Origin: Boesenbergia rotunda
Lineage: Eukaryota > Streptophyta > Magnoliopsida > Zingiberales > Zingiberaceae
NCBI GenBank assembly: GCA_024364735.1
Contig: JAGFNQ010000878.1
Span: 1 to 64,000 of the forward strand
Reading direction: 5' to 3'
Length of the DNA: 64,000 bases
In this document: positions 32,441 to 40,929 of the stretch, piece by piece
Position numbering within the stretch: position 1 is the first letter of the stretch
How the letters are laid out: each line of letters opens with the position of its first letter
The notes under the pieces: model-generated
What the model was told of the DNA's origin: nothing
Database searches by the model: none
Seen by the model: the letters and a program-made list of their open reading frames with translations, nothing else
Translations under genes and position numbers: made by a program

Positions 32441-34498
32441 TTAACTTACCTTAGTCTTCTTTTTCAGTCCATGTATGTGTCGAAGCCAATCACCCCCACA
32501 TAATATAGCCTGCACTGCGTCTGGAGAGAGTGATGAACGATAAGAATCAATAACTCTTGTCCCTGCACTAAATGTTGCTTCTGAAGCCACTGAACTCACT
32601 GGGATTGCTAAAATATCAGCTGCCATCTTTGATAATATTGGATACTGCATCTTGTTCATCTTCCACCATTCTAAGCATGAAAATATTTTAGGAATCTCAT
32701 TCTTCTTTAAATGACCCTTTTCAAGATAATCTACCAATTCAGATCGCTTAGTCTCTGAAGTTTCAACTTTTGCACAATAGTCATCAAAATCATCCCAACT
32801 ATACACAGAACTTTGTTGACTTTTTCTAACACTTGAAGAGCCAAAACTCTCGGACTCAGATGGATGAGACACTCCTTTATTAGCTTCTTCAAAAACATAC
32901 TCTTCATAAAGAGAATTAATTACTTCCTTAACTTTTGAGATATGCATAGAGGCATCAAATTCAGAATAAAGTTTAGGGAAGCAAAATTCAATTGCAAGTA
33001 TTTTTTTGGTTGGATCTAACACAGCAGCTATAGCCATCAATAGATTACAATCACCCCAATACTTGTCAAACTTTTCTTTCATTTTTCTAGCTAGCTGCTT
33101 AAGAAACAAATCTTCATGTTGTGCATAAGTATCCAATGCTGTCTTTATTTTCTGAACTTCTTGAAGAAATAAATTTGAAGTAGGATACTCAGTACCTGAA
33201 ATGATATGCGTGGCTGTCCAAAAAGCCTCTAACAGTGAGCAAATCTTTTGAGCTTTGTCCCATTCTTCTTCCTGAGGGCAGCAACCATAAAACTGATCAC
33301 GTTCTTTAAACATCTGAAAAACCTCTCTGAACTTGAGTGCACAACTTAACATCTCAAAAGTCGAGTTCCACCGGGTTTTGCAATCACGAATCAATTTTTT
33401 ATCCTTTAACTGCAATTGTTGCACACACTCTGCAAATTGTAGACGTCTTGCCTCTGAACGATTTACATATTCTACACTTTCCCTTATATTAATAATAATA
33501 TCTTCAATCTCTCTCAACCCATCTTGAACGCACAAGTTCAAGATATGTGCACAACAACGAACATGAAATAAATTTCCTTGGCATGCCAATGTTCTAGATC
33601 TTCGAATCGTGTCTTTCATGTACCGAATAGCCAAATCATTACTTGAAGCATTATCAACTGTAATTGTGAAAACCTTGTTTTCAATGCCCCACTCTTTCAT
33701 GCACTTGAAAATGGCATCAGAAATTTGAAGACCTCCCCTTGGTGGTGGAATGTTAATAAAACTTAAAACCCTCTTTTGTAAATTCCAACAAGAATCAATC
33801 CAATGGCCAGTGACAACCATGTATTCAATTTTTTGAGTCTTGGACTTCCAACAATCTGTTGTCAAACTTATTTTATCAACACACTCTAGACTTTTCTTCA
33901 ACCTCTTTTTCTCAACTTCATAAATTTTCATACAATCTGCTTTGCATGTCGTCCTGCTAATTTTTTGCCATTCTGGCATTCCACGTCTCATCATTAAATT
34001 GAACCCCTCTTCATCAAGAATGGTGAATGGATGTTCGTGCATCATAATCCAATGAGCAGCAGCCTCCCTCATTTGTTCCATGTCAAATTTTCCAGAATGT
34101 AACGGAGGAATAGATGGTGAAGCTGAATCAGTGGGCAAAAAATTCAACTTTGTTTGTTGTTCAGCTGCTCGCATATGAATTTTCCTCTTGACACAATTTG
34201 ATCTATGTCTTAAAAGACTTGATGTGGCTCCTGATTTACATACTGTAAAAAGAGATTGACAGTGTTTGCATTTAGCTTTCTTTGATCCATCCACTATGTC
34301 AAAATCATTCCAAACTTCTGAACTTTTTTTCCTTTTCTTTATTTGGAACTCCTCTTCCTTTTTTTCTTCAGCATTTTCTTGTGCTTCTTGACTAGTTGTG
34401 CCAATTTCCTTGTTGATCTCAAGATTAACCTCATTATTTTCAGCAACGGCACTGTTTACCGTGGTTGGAATAGATGACTCTTCTAGCGATAGCGACAT
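32441..34498 (-). CDS. hAT transposase (DAYSLEEPER/RICESLEEPER type)
   Basis: Intact 685-residue frame. N-terminal BED zinc finger with C77, C80, H98 and C102 (AKCKHCQSLF, then LLRHRSNC). RNase H-like catalytic core: first Asp in SLTTDCWKS, second in TITVDNASSND, then the C-x2-H motif in RCCAHILNLCVQDGL and KTRWNSTFEML. The C-terminal hAT dimerisation region is complete (ILAIPVSSVASEATFSAG, with the expected Glu). Length and order fit plant SLEEPER-like hAT transposases. Some SLEEPER proteins are domesticated, but this one lies between matching ends and target duplications, so it is a mobile copy. No stops or frameshifts are seen. Weakly AT-rich 5' and 3' regions flank it within the element. 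Confidence 0.95.
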   Translation of the reverse strand: MSLSLEESSIPTTVNSAVAENNEVNLEINKEIGTTSQEAQENAEEKKEEEFQIKKRKKSSEVWNDFDIVDGSKKAKCKHCQSLFTVCKSGATSSLLRHRSNCVKRKIHMRAAEQQTKLNFLPTDSASPSIPPLHSGKFDMEQMREAAAHWIMMHEHPFTILDEEGFNLMMRRGMPEWQKISRTTCKADCMKIYEVEKKRLKKSLECVDKISLTTDCWKSKTQKIEYMVVTGHWIDSCWNLQKRVLSFINIPPPRGGLQISDAIFKCMKEWGIENKVFTITVDNASSNDLAIRYMKDTIRRSRTLACQGNLFHVRCCAHILNLCVQDGLREIEDIIINIRESVEYVNRSEARRLQFAECVQQLQLKDKKLIRDCKTRWNSTFEMLSCALKFREVFQMFKERDQFYGCCPQEEEWDKAQKICSLLEAFWTATHIISGTEYPTSNLFLQEVQKIKTALDTYAQHEDLFLKQLARKMKEKFDKYWGDCNLLMAIAAVLDPTKKILAIEFCFPKLYSEFDASMHISKVKEVINSLYEEYVFEEANKGVSHPSESESFGSSSVRKSQQSSVYSWDDFDDYCAKVETSETKRSELVDYLEKGHLKKNEIPKIFSCLEWWKMNKMQYPILSKMAADILAIPVSSVASEATFSAGTRVIDSYRSSLSPDAVQAILCGGDWLRHIHGLKKKTKVS

Positions 34499-37400
34499 AA
34501 CTGATCAAAAGATAATAAATTATAAAATGCTCAAACAATAATTAGAAGAGCATGCCATGGCTGAAAAAAGCTCAAAGAATAAATTCTAAAGAAGATAAAC
34601 AAAGAAAACCTATTTTTCTTATAATTCAATATAAGAAGACTGGAAGCAACAGTATAATTCATTATAAGAACACTAAAGGCAATATAAAGTTTATTAAGAA
34701 GGCCTATAAAATTATAGGATAAATTCACAAAACATTGGAAGCAGCAATGGAATCTAGCAAATTTAGCCCCATGGGTTCTCAATGATTGACCTCCTAAGTC
34801 CTGACTCCTAACTGAATATCAGGCATTTTAACCTGATTGTAGTGGAGAAAAAAATCTTTTCAATCAACATACTATAAAGAATTAACATACAAACGATTAT
34901 GATTCTTTTTCACTATGTTTGTTTGGAACATGAGCGTAAAATAAACCTTTCTCTTGTGAAAGAAAGGATTCCCCAGGTCAAAGTTGAAAGAATTTAATAC
35001 AATCTAAATTCTAAAACCTTTATATGTAAGATGAGAAACTACTGAAGAACTCTATAGCTAAAGTAAGATCAAGAAATTAAATTCACAAGAAAACAAACAC
35101 GAAAGAGGAACAAAACAAAGAGAAGCCTAAGAAGTTATTTGATAGTTTTCTCCCTTAACAATCATCAGCCATAAGACTTTTTTTTTTTCCATTGAAAAAA
35201 TAAACAAACACAACACAACGCTTAAAGTCTTGAACTACAATTCCAAAAAGGAACTTGTTCGCCTCTGCAAGCAACTTGTCCCAGAACCGAGAGAGTCTCA
35301 AGGAGGAGAAATTTTCGAGTTGGTGAGCAGACACGGAGATGAGTTAAGGCAGCCGACAGCGACACGAAGGGGTGTTTTTGAGGCAGCGAGCGAGACAAAG
35401 GCTTTTGAGTTTTGAAAGCTTGGGAAACGCGGGGAACGAGGGTTTTCCAGTGAAGGTCGAAGGTCGAAGCAAATCACGACATCACGTAGCGGCGGCGACG
35501 CTGCGAGAGGTAGGGTATTAGCCACTAGGGTTTTTGTTGTCTTGAGAGTCGAGGTCGAGATTTGAGTGAGTTGTTGAGTTTTAATTTTTTATTAATTGAT
35601 CTACTAATCCTGACCGTTCACTTCAGCATTCAGCTCAGCCCTTGGATTTATTGGATAGATCCCAGGCTTGGCTCGATATGGCTCGACGAGCCATCGAGCA
35701 AGCTTTGAATTGGCTCGGGCTCGGCTCGAATTGTAAACGAGCCAACTCGAGCTCGGCTCGAGCTCGGTCAACTCCGAGCTCGAGTCGAGTTTTGACCGAG
35801 CGGCTCGCGAGCGGCTCACGAGCGGCTCGACTCATTTACACCCCTAGAGCTAAGAGGGAGACCAGAGACGCACAGTATCACGAGATGATGGAGCTGCTCC
35901 AATCCTGGCAGCCAGGCTCTTCTGATCATCCTGGTCCCTCATCCTAGATTTGATTAGCATTGTACCAGTGACTATATGACTGCCCCTACTCAGTAGGGTT
36001 GACTCATGTTTTGACTTGTATGACTGTGCTGATTCTCTCTGTTGACTAGCTGACTTATGGAGATGAGTACTTGGTTTTCTCTACTATTTGATCAGCAGTT
36101 AGGATTATGTTTGGTAGAATAGGTTAAGTCTACTCTTGTTTTTATTACTACTTTACTCATTTCAAAATCAACTTTTAAAGTAGTTTTCAAAAATACTTTC
36201 AAAATCAGCTTTTACTTAGTTTTGAAAAGTTTTAAAAATAAAGTTTTTTCTTAGTTTTATTTCAAAAAACTACCCCCTTCAAAACTAGGGCATTTTCGCA
36301 AATGAACTTAGCCTAGGCCCTAACCCTAGAACTGCATGCATCTATAGATTTAGAAGCCAGCATCTCACAAGCACCTTAGGATACTTTTGATTGATAACCT
36401 AGAATGAGTTGAGATGCTTAGGTGTTTGCCTTAATTCAAGATGCTTTAAGTCAGTGCATCTGCAGTAATTGGGGCACTAAATACAACTTACACAGTAATC
36501 AAGTTAAGTGTCAAGTTTAGAAAATCTAACTTGAACATAACACTTAACTTGACTAACCCTAGCGAAAATTACTGCTTATAGCAGTTAGTAAGTAGCTAAT
36601 TGGGTTAGACAAAACCCTAAAAGAGAAAATTGAAACTGATTTGGTCTAATTCATATCCTGAATTGATTCAGTACAGCGAATTATGCAAGTTATTATTTTC
36701 TTTTATGCAATTTAATTATCCTGTTTCTGCTATACTTCTTTGTTTTTGATATATGGCAAAGGGGGAGAGATAGGAAAGGAGAGTTTAAAATTTTTTTTCT
36801 CTAAATCCAAAAATTTCAAACTCTATATTCAAAAAGTACTTAATTCATTTTTCAAAAGTACTAAGGTTTTCTAAGTATTTAAAAGTTTTCAAAGCTTTCT
36901 TAGTACTTTAAACTTAAGTTTTCAATCTTCCCTAAGTACTTAAATTTTCAAAGCTTTCTTAAGTTTTCAAATTTTCCTAAAGTACTTAAAACTAAAATTT
37001 TTCAAATTTTACTAAGTACTTAAAACTAAAATTTTTCAGATTTTCCTAAGTACTTAAAACTTAAATCTTTCAAATTTTTCTTAAGTATTTTAAACTTAAG
37101 TTTTCAAAAAACCCTCTAAGTATTTTAAACTTAAGTTTTCAAAAACTTTCTGAGTACTTAAACTTAAATTTTCGAAATTTTCTTTAGTACTCAAACTTAA
37201 GTTTTCAAAAATCTTCGTAATACTTAAACTTAAGTTTTCAAATTTATCTAAGTATTTAAACTTAAAATTTTCTACAAGTATAAATTTTCCAAAAGTGCAC
37301 AACCAAAATTATTTCGGAAAATATGTCTTTAAAGTTTAAGTTGAAAATTATTCTAAGTAAAATCCATCTTTAGACTTAGAATATATTTTCAAAAACCCCA

Positions 37401-37522
37401 CGAACTTTTAAAAAATCTAGGGGGAGATTCCTTCCAGGGGGAGGAAACAAAATTTCAGTTTACTTGTTCTAATTAACTTAACTTTTTGAACCAGAGTTGC
37501 CATAAATCAAAAAGGGGGATTT

Positions 37523-38868
37523 TGTTGGTGCAGAAAGCACCCAAGTCGAACCTGTGTTTTGATAATGGCAAAAGGGTTCAAAAGTTAAGGTATAATGTTT
37601 ATCTAATGTGTTACTCAAGTGTGCAGGAAAAATCCTAGCAAAGGACTGTTAGGCACCTGGCGAAGGAATGCCAGGATTCAAAGCCCTAGCGAAGGACTGC
37701 TAGGTACCTGGCGAAGGAATGCCAGGATACAAAGCCCTAGCGAAGGACTGCTAGGCACCTGGCGAAGGAATGCCAGGATTCAAAGCCCTAGCGAAGGACT
37801 GCTAGGCACCTGGCGAAGGAATGCCAGGATACAAAGCCCTAGCAAAGGACTGCTAGGCACCTGGCGAAGGAATGCCAGGATACAAAGACCTAGCGAAGGA
37901 CTGCTAGGCACCAGGCGAAGGACGGCTTGGTACTGAAGACCTGGCAAAGGACAGCTAGGCACCTAGCGAAGGACTGCTGGGCAAAAGTCCAACCGGAGGA
38001 GCCGGTTGGCATCAGGTAAATTCTCCCGAAAGGAGTAGGTGAGGACGCGTTTCCCGTCGAGGGAACAGTAGGCGTCGGTTCGACCTAGGGTTCCATTTGG
38101 GAGACCCAAAGTCAGAACCAAGACAGCTAAGGCTGTATAAAACTAACATATTATTGCTTTATGTTGTTTTGGACTAACCCTGGATGCAGGACAAAAGGAA
38201 CGAGTGTCTGCAACTCAGAGAGCCTCATAGGAGTGAGGCAGCAGCTGAGTAGGGCGCCCGGAGTGTCCTGGGCGCCCCCAAGGTGAATACAAAACAGATG
38301 AAGCGATAGAAGTACTTCGACAGCTTATGGGTGGGGCGCCCCCGTGCTCCCGGGCGGCCCCCATGCTCCCGGGCGCCCCCAGCATCCTGGGCGCCCCCAG
38401 CTTAAGCTAACGAAGCAGAAGCCAGCAAAGCCAAACGGATAAGAGGTGACCCAGTCAACCCGGGCGCCCCCAGCGTCCCGGGCGCCCCCGTCAAAGCCTG
38501 ATCCCGAGATTGAAGGGATCAGAGCTGACCGAGAGGAACTCAGATCAGCTGACACGTGGGGGGTGCCCCCGACGTTCCGGGCACCCCCAGGGGCTATAAA
38601 AAGGCCCTCGACCCCAAGGCTTCAGGCAATCAATTCTTCCAACGCATTCACGCTCTTCTACGCTCACGCTCTGCTCCGGAAACCTCCCGACTCGAGATAC
38701 AAGCGCCGACGACGTCCCTCTGCTTCAAAAATACGATCTACTCCGGACGTCGGTAATTAAGAGCGGCTTTCTTTTAGTTTACTGTACTAATATTGTAATC
38801 TATACCTGTAAACTTTTTGCGCATATAGAATTGCCCGCAGAAAACGGTCAACGACCGTGGGCCTTGGA
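37523..38868 (+). repeat. 3' LTR of copy 2, first part
   Basis: Starts TGTTGGTGCAG after the polypurine tract AAAAAGGGGGATT. The hairpin array at 37633-37978 has about six units against four in the 5' LTR, and the GGGCGCCC block (38255-38590) is about 140 bp longer. The TATA box is at about 38594. The LTR resumes at 40778-40929 after the nested element. Confidence 0.95.
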
Positions 38869-39154
38869 TAGGGGTGTAAATGAGTCAAGCCGCTCGTGAG
38901 CTATTCGGATCTCGGTTCGAAAAAAAGCTCGTTCGAGTTCGTTCGATTAAGTTAACGAGCCGAGCTCGAGCTCGATTTCGAGCTCGAAAACATTATCGAG
39001 CCGAGCTCGAGCTTAGCAGTATTTGGCTCGTGAGCTCGCGAACATGTTTGTTTAGAGGCTCGCGAATGCGTTCGTTTAGAGGCTCGCGAACGCGTTCGTT
39101 AAGAGGTTCGCGAACGTGTTCATTAAGAGATTCGCGAACGTGTTTGTTAAGAGG

Positions 39155-39159
<5 letters not shown>

Positions 39160-39207
<48 letters not shown>

Positions 39208-39243
39208 TATTATATATATATTAAGACTTAAGAGATCGATTCA

Positions 39244-39290
<47 letters not shown>

Positions 39291-39312
39291 TATTATGTAT
39301 ATATAATATATT
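39160..39312. repeat. (TA)n microsatellites and a duplicated segment
   Basis: Two TA runs (about 39158-39204 and 39248-39284) within a local duplication of the sequence ATATATTAAGACTTAAGAGATC. Confidence 0.85.
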
Positions 39313-39379
39313 ATGTATATATTAAGACTTAAGAGATCCATTCATTCTGAAGCCCGAACCCTAAGTCCTAACCTCCGGC

Positions 39380-39590
39380 TCCGGCTGCGACGCCTCCCTC
39401 TGTCGCGACTCTCGCCTGCGGCACCTCCTCTCTCGCGTCTCTCGCTTGCGGCGCCTCCCTCTGTCGCGACTCTCGTCTGCGGCGCCTCCTCTCTCGCGTC
39501 TCTCGCTTGCGGCGCCTCCCTCTCTCGCGATTCCGAACCCTAACCTGCGGCGCCTCCCTCTCTCGCGTCTCTCGCCTGCGGAACCTTCCC
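39380..39590. repeat. GC-rich tandem repeat inside the Pack-hAT
   Basis: About three to four units of roughly 62 bp containing GCGGCGCCTCC and TCTCTCGCGTCTCTCGC. Base composition differs sharply from the AT-rich surroundings, so this part was probably acquired separately. Confidence 0.75.
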
Positions 39591-39684
39591 CTGCGCCGAT
39601 CCCTCCCTCCTCGTTGCCGCCTGCACCGAGCTGCCTTCACAGGTTCAGGATACGGCTTTCCCTTTGAAACTTATTTTGGTTCAG

Positions 39685-39781
39685 GATACTGCTTTTCCTT
39701 TAACTGAAGGAGATCGCCTTGGGCTTCGTGGTCTTCTTCCTCCTCGTGTTATATCATTTGAGCAACAACATCAGCGTTTTA
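39685..39781 (+). pseudogene. Captured exon resembling mitochondrial NAD-malic enzyme
   Basis: Translates DTAFPLTEGDRLGLRGLLPP followed by RVISFEQQHQRF, matching the N-terminal region of plant mitochondrial NAD-dependent malic enzyme (malate to pyruvate and CO2). The exon is bounded by a TTCAG acceptor and a GTGAGT donor with a split ATG codon, and the following AT-rich sequence reads as intron. So a genomic segment, not cDNA, was captured. A partial duplicate of the exon start (TTCAGGATAC, GGCTTTCC) precedes it at 39645-39665. Confidence 0.75.
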
Positions 39782-40929
39782 GTGAGTCAAAGGAATCTTT
39801 TGTAGTCTGGGAATTTTCAATTATGTGGAGATTTTGTTGTTGATTATACATGTATTTCTGCACATAACAGTTTTTTTGCTTTACATTTCATATAGCTTAT
39901 TTTGGTTGCCTAAATTGTGTAAACATACTTTGTCAGGCCAGTGCATACCTTCTGCATCAGAAGTTTCCTGATTTAAAACTATTGCTCATTTGTTTGTTTA
40001 CCTAATCATGTGTGTTTAGGTAAACTTCATGAGGCTAATAAGGTGAATTCTGTTGAACTAAATGAAGCCTAACACCTTTTATTATGCACTTACAGTGTTC
40101 ATGTATGGAACGAGTTACTTATGAAATATATTATGCAACATTTCTTTTATAAAATATTTTGCAGCAAGTTTTCTATAGTAAGTTTCTTTTATAAAATATT
40201 CATGATGTATCAATTCCTTTTCTTCCGTGGATTTTGTATTCTTCATTTCAATCTTTGACTTTTATAATCATATGGGTGTTTTTGGCTCCACTTTGTTTAG
40301 TTCTCTAGCTTACTAATGTCTGCTAGGTTGCAGGTGTTTTTTTTTGTTTTCTCTTAATATATATTTCCCTTTTGTTTCTAATTTTAGAAAATATATAAAA
40401 TTTTAGGTACAATTTTAGGACACTAATAAATATGCTTAACGAGCTCGATTATGTGCTTAACGAGCTCGAACTCGAGCTTGATTATGTGCTTAACGAGCTC
40501 GAACTTGAGCTTGATTATGTGCCTAACGAGCTCGAACTCGAGCTCGATTAATCTTAACGAGCCAATCTCGAACTAAGCTCGTTTGACTTTAAAACTAGCT
40601 ATTTTCGAGCCGAGCTCGAACCTTTCACGAACTCTTTAATTTTATTACGAATCGAACTCGAGCTTAAGAATTAAAGCTCGAATCGAACTCGAGCCGAATT
40701 CGAGCTTAGGGAAAAGCTAATCGAGTCGAACTCGAGCCTCATACTGTTCGGCTCGGCTCGGCTCGATTGCACCCCTAGCCTTGGAGTAGGAGCCGACCGC
40801 GACTCCGAACCAAGTAAAAAACTTGGTGTTTGCGTGTGTTTGTGTTAATTTTCGCTGTGCATTCTCTATTTCTGAATCCGAATGTTTTACGATATTCACC
40901 CCCCCTCTATCGTTTCTCTCGATCCAACA

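Larger units (their letters stand above)
30554..35846 (-). mobile_element. hAT transposon with intact transposase
   Basis: 5,293 bp with an exact 8-bp target duplication GAGCTAAG at 30546-30553 and 35847-35854. Ends are TAGGGCTGCAAACGAGTCGAGCC and, on the other strand, TAGGGGTGTAAATGAGTCGAGCC. Subterminal regions (30580-30720 and 35660-35835) are packed with GAGCTC and CTCGAG palindromes. It carries a single long transposase frame on the - strand. A short non-autonomous relative sits at 38869-40777. Confidence 0.95.
29381..35947 (+). pseudogene. ORF2 of copy 2, interrupted by a hAT transposon
   Basis: Exon 1 29381-29391, GT-AG intron, exon 2 from 29464. It reads like copy 1 ORF2 (same start, same central VRCILPLSTRDVATMRPFHA, same coiled coil) until the hAT element at 30554. 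The last part, ending GSSDHPGPSS, resumes at 35855-35947. The two halves join in frame if the hAT and one 8-bp duplication are left out, so ORF2 was open when the hAT arrived. Confidence 0.82.
38869..40777 (+). mobile_element. Pack-type non-autonomous hAT carrying a host gene exon
   Basis: 1,909 bp with 8-bp target duplication GCCTTGGA at 38861-38868 and 40778-40785. Ends TAGGGGTGTAAATGAGTC and the complementary GCTCGATTGCACCCCTA match the autonomous hAT at 30554. Subterminal repeats of GAGCTCG type lie at 38890-39140 and 40435-40770. There is no transposase. The interior holds TA microsatellites, a GC-rich tandem repeat and a fragment resembling NAD-malic enzyme with intron flanks. Confidence 0.88.
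25083..40929 (+). mobile_element. Gag+ORF2 LTR retrotransposon, copy 2, with two nested hAT insertions
   Basis: Target duplication TGTTT at 25078-25082 and 40930-40934. 5' LTR 25083-26332; 3' LTR 37523-40929, interrupted by 38869-40777. A near-match primer binding site TGATATCAGAGC (one mismatch) is at 26335-26346. Same order as copy 1: Gag, CCATGG repeats, internal promoter, spliced ORF2, AAGTACTT array, G-rich tracts. Again no pol genes. ORF2 is interrupted by the hAT element at 30554. The parallel architecture of the two copies shows that lack of pol is a family trait and not a one-off deletion. Confidence 0.93.

Noticed and set aside
37619..37936. Frame encoding repeated GLLGTWRRNARIQ units
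   Set aside because: It is the 51-bp hairpin array of the LTR read through. Periodicity comes from DNA repeats; not a repeat protein.
39368..39707. Leu/Arg-rich frames in the Pack-hAT
   Set aside because: They follow the GC-rich tandem repeat. Only the short malic-enzyme-like exon has recognisable coding content, in a different frame.
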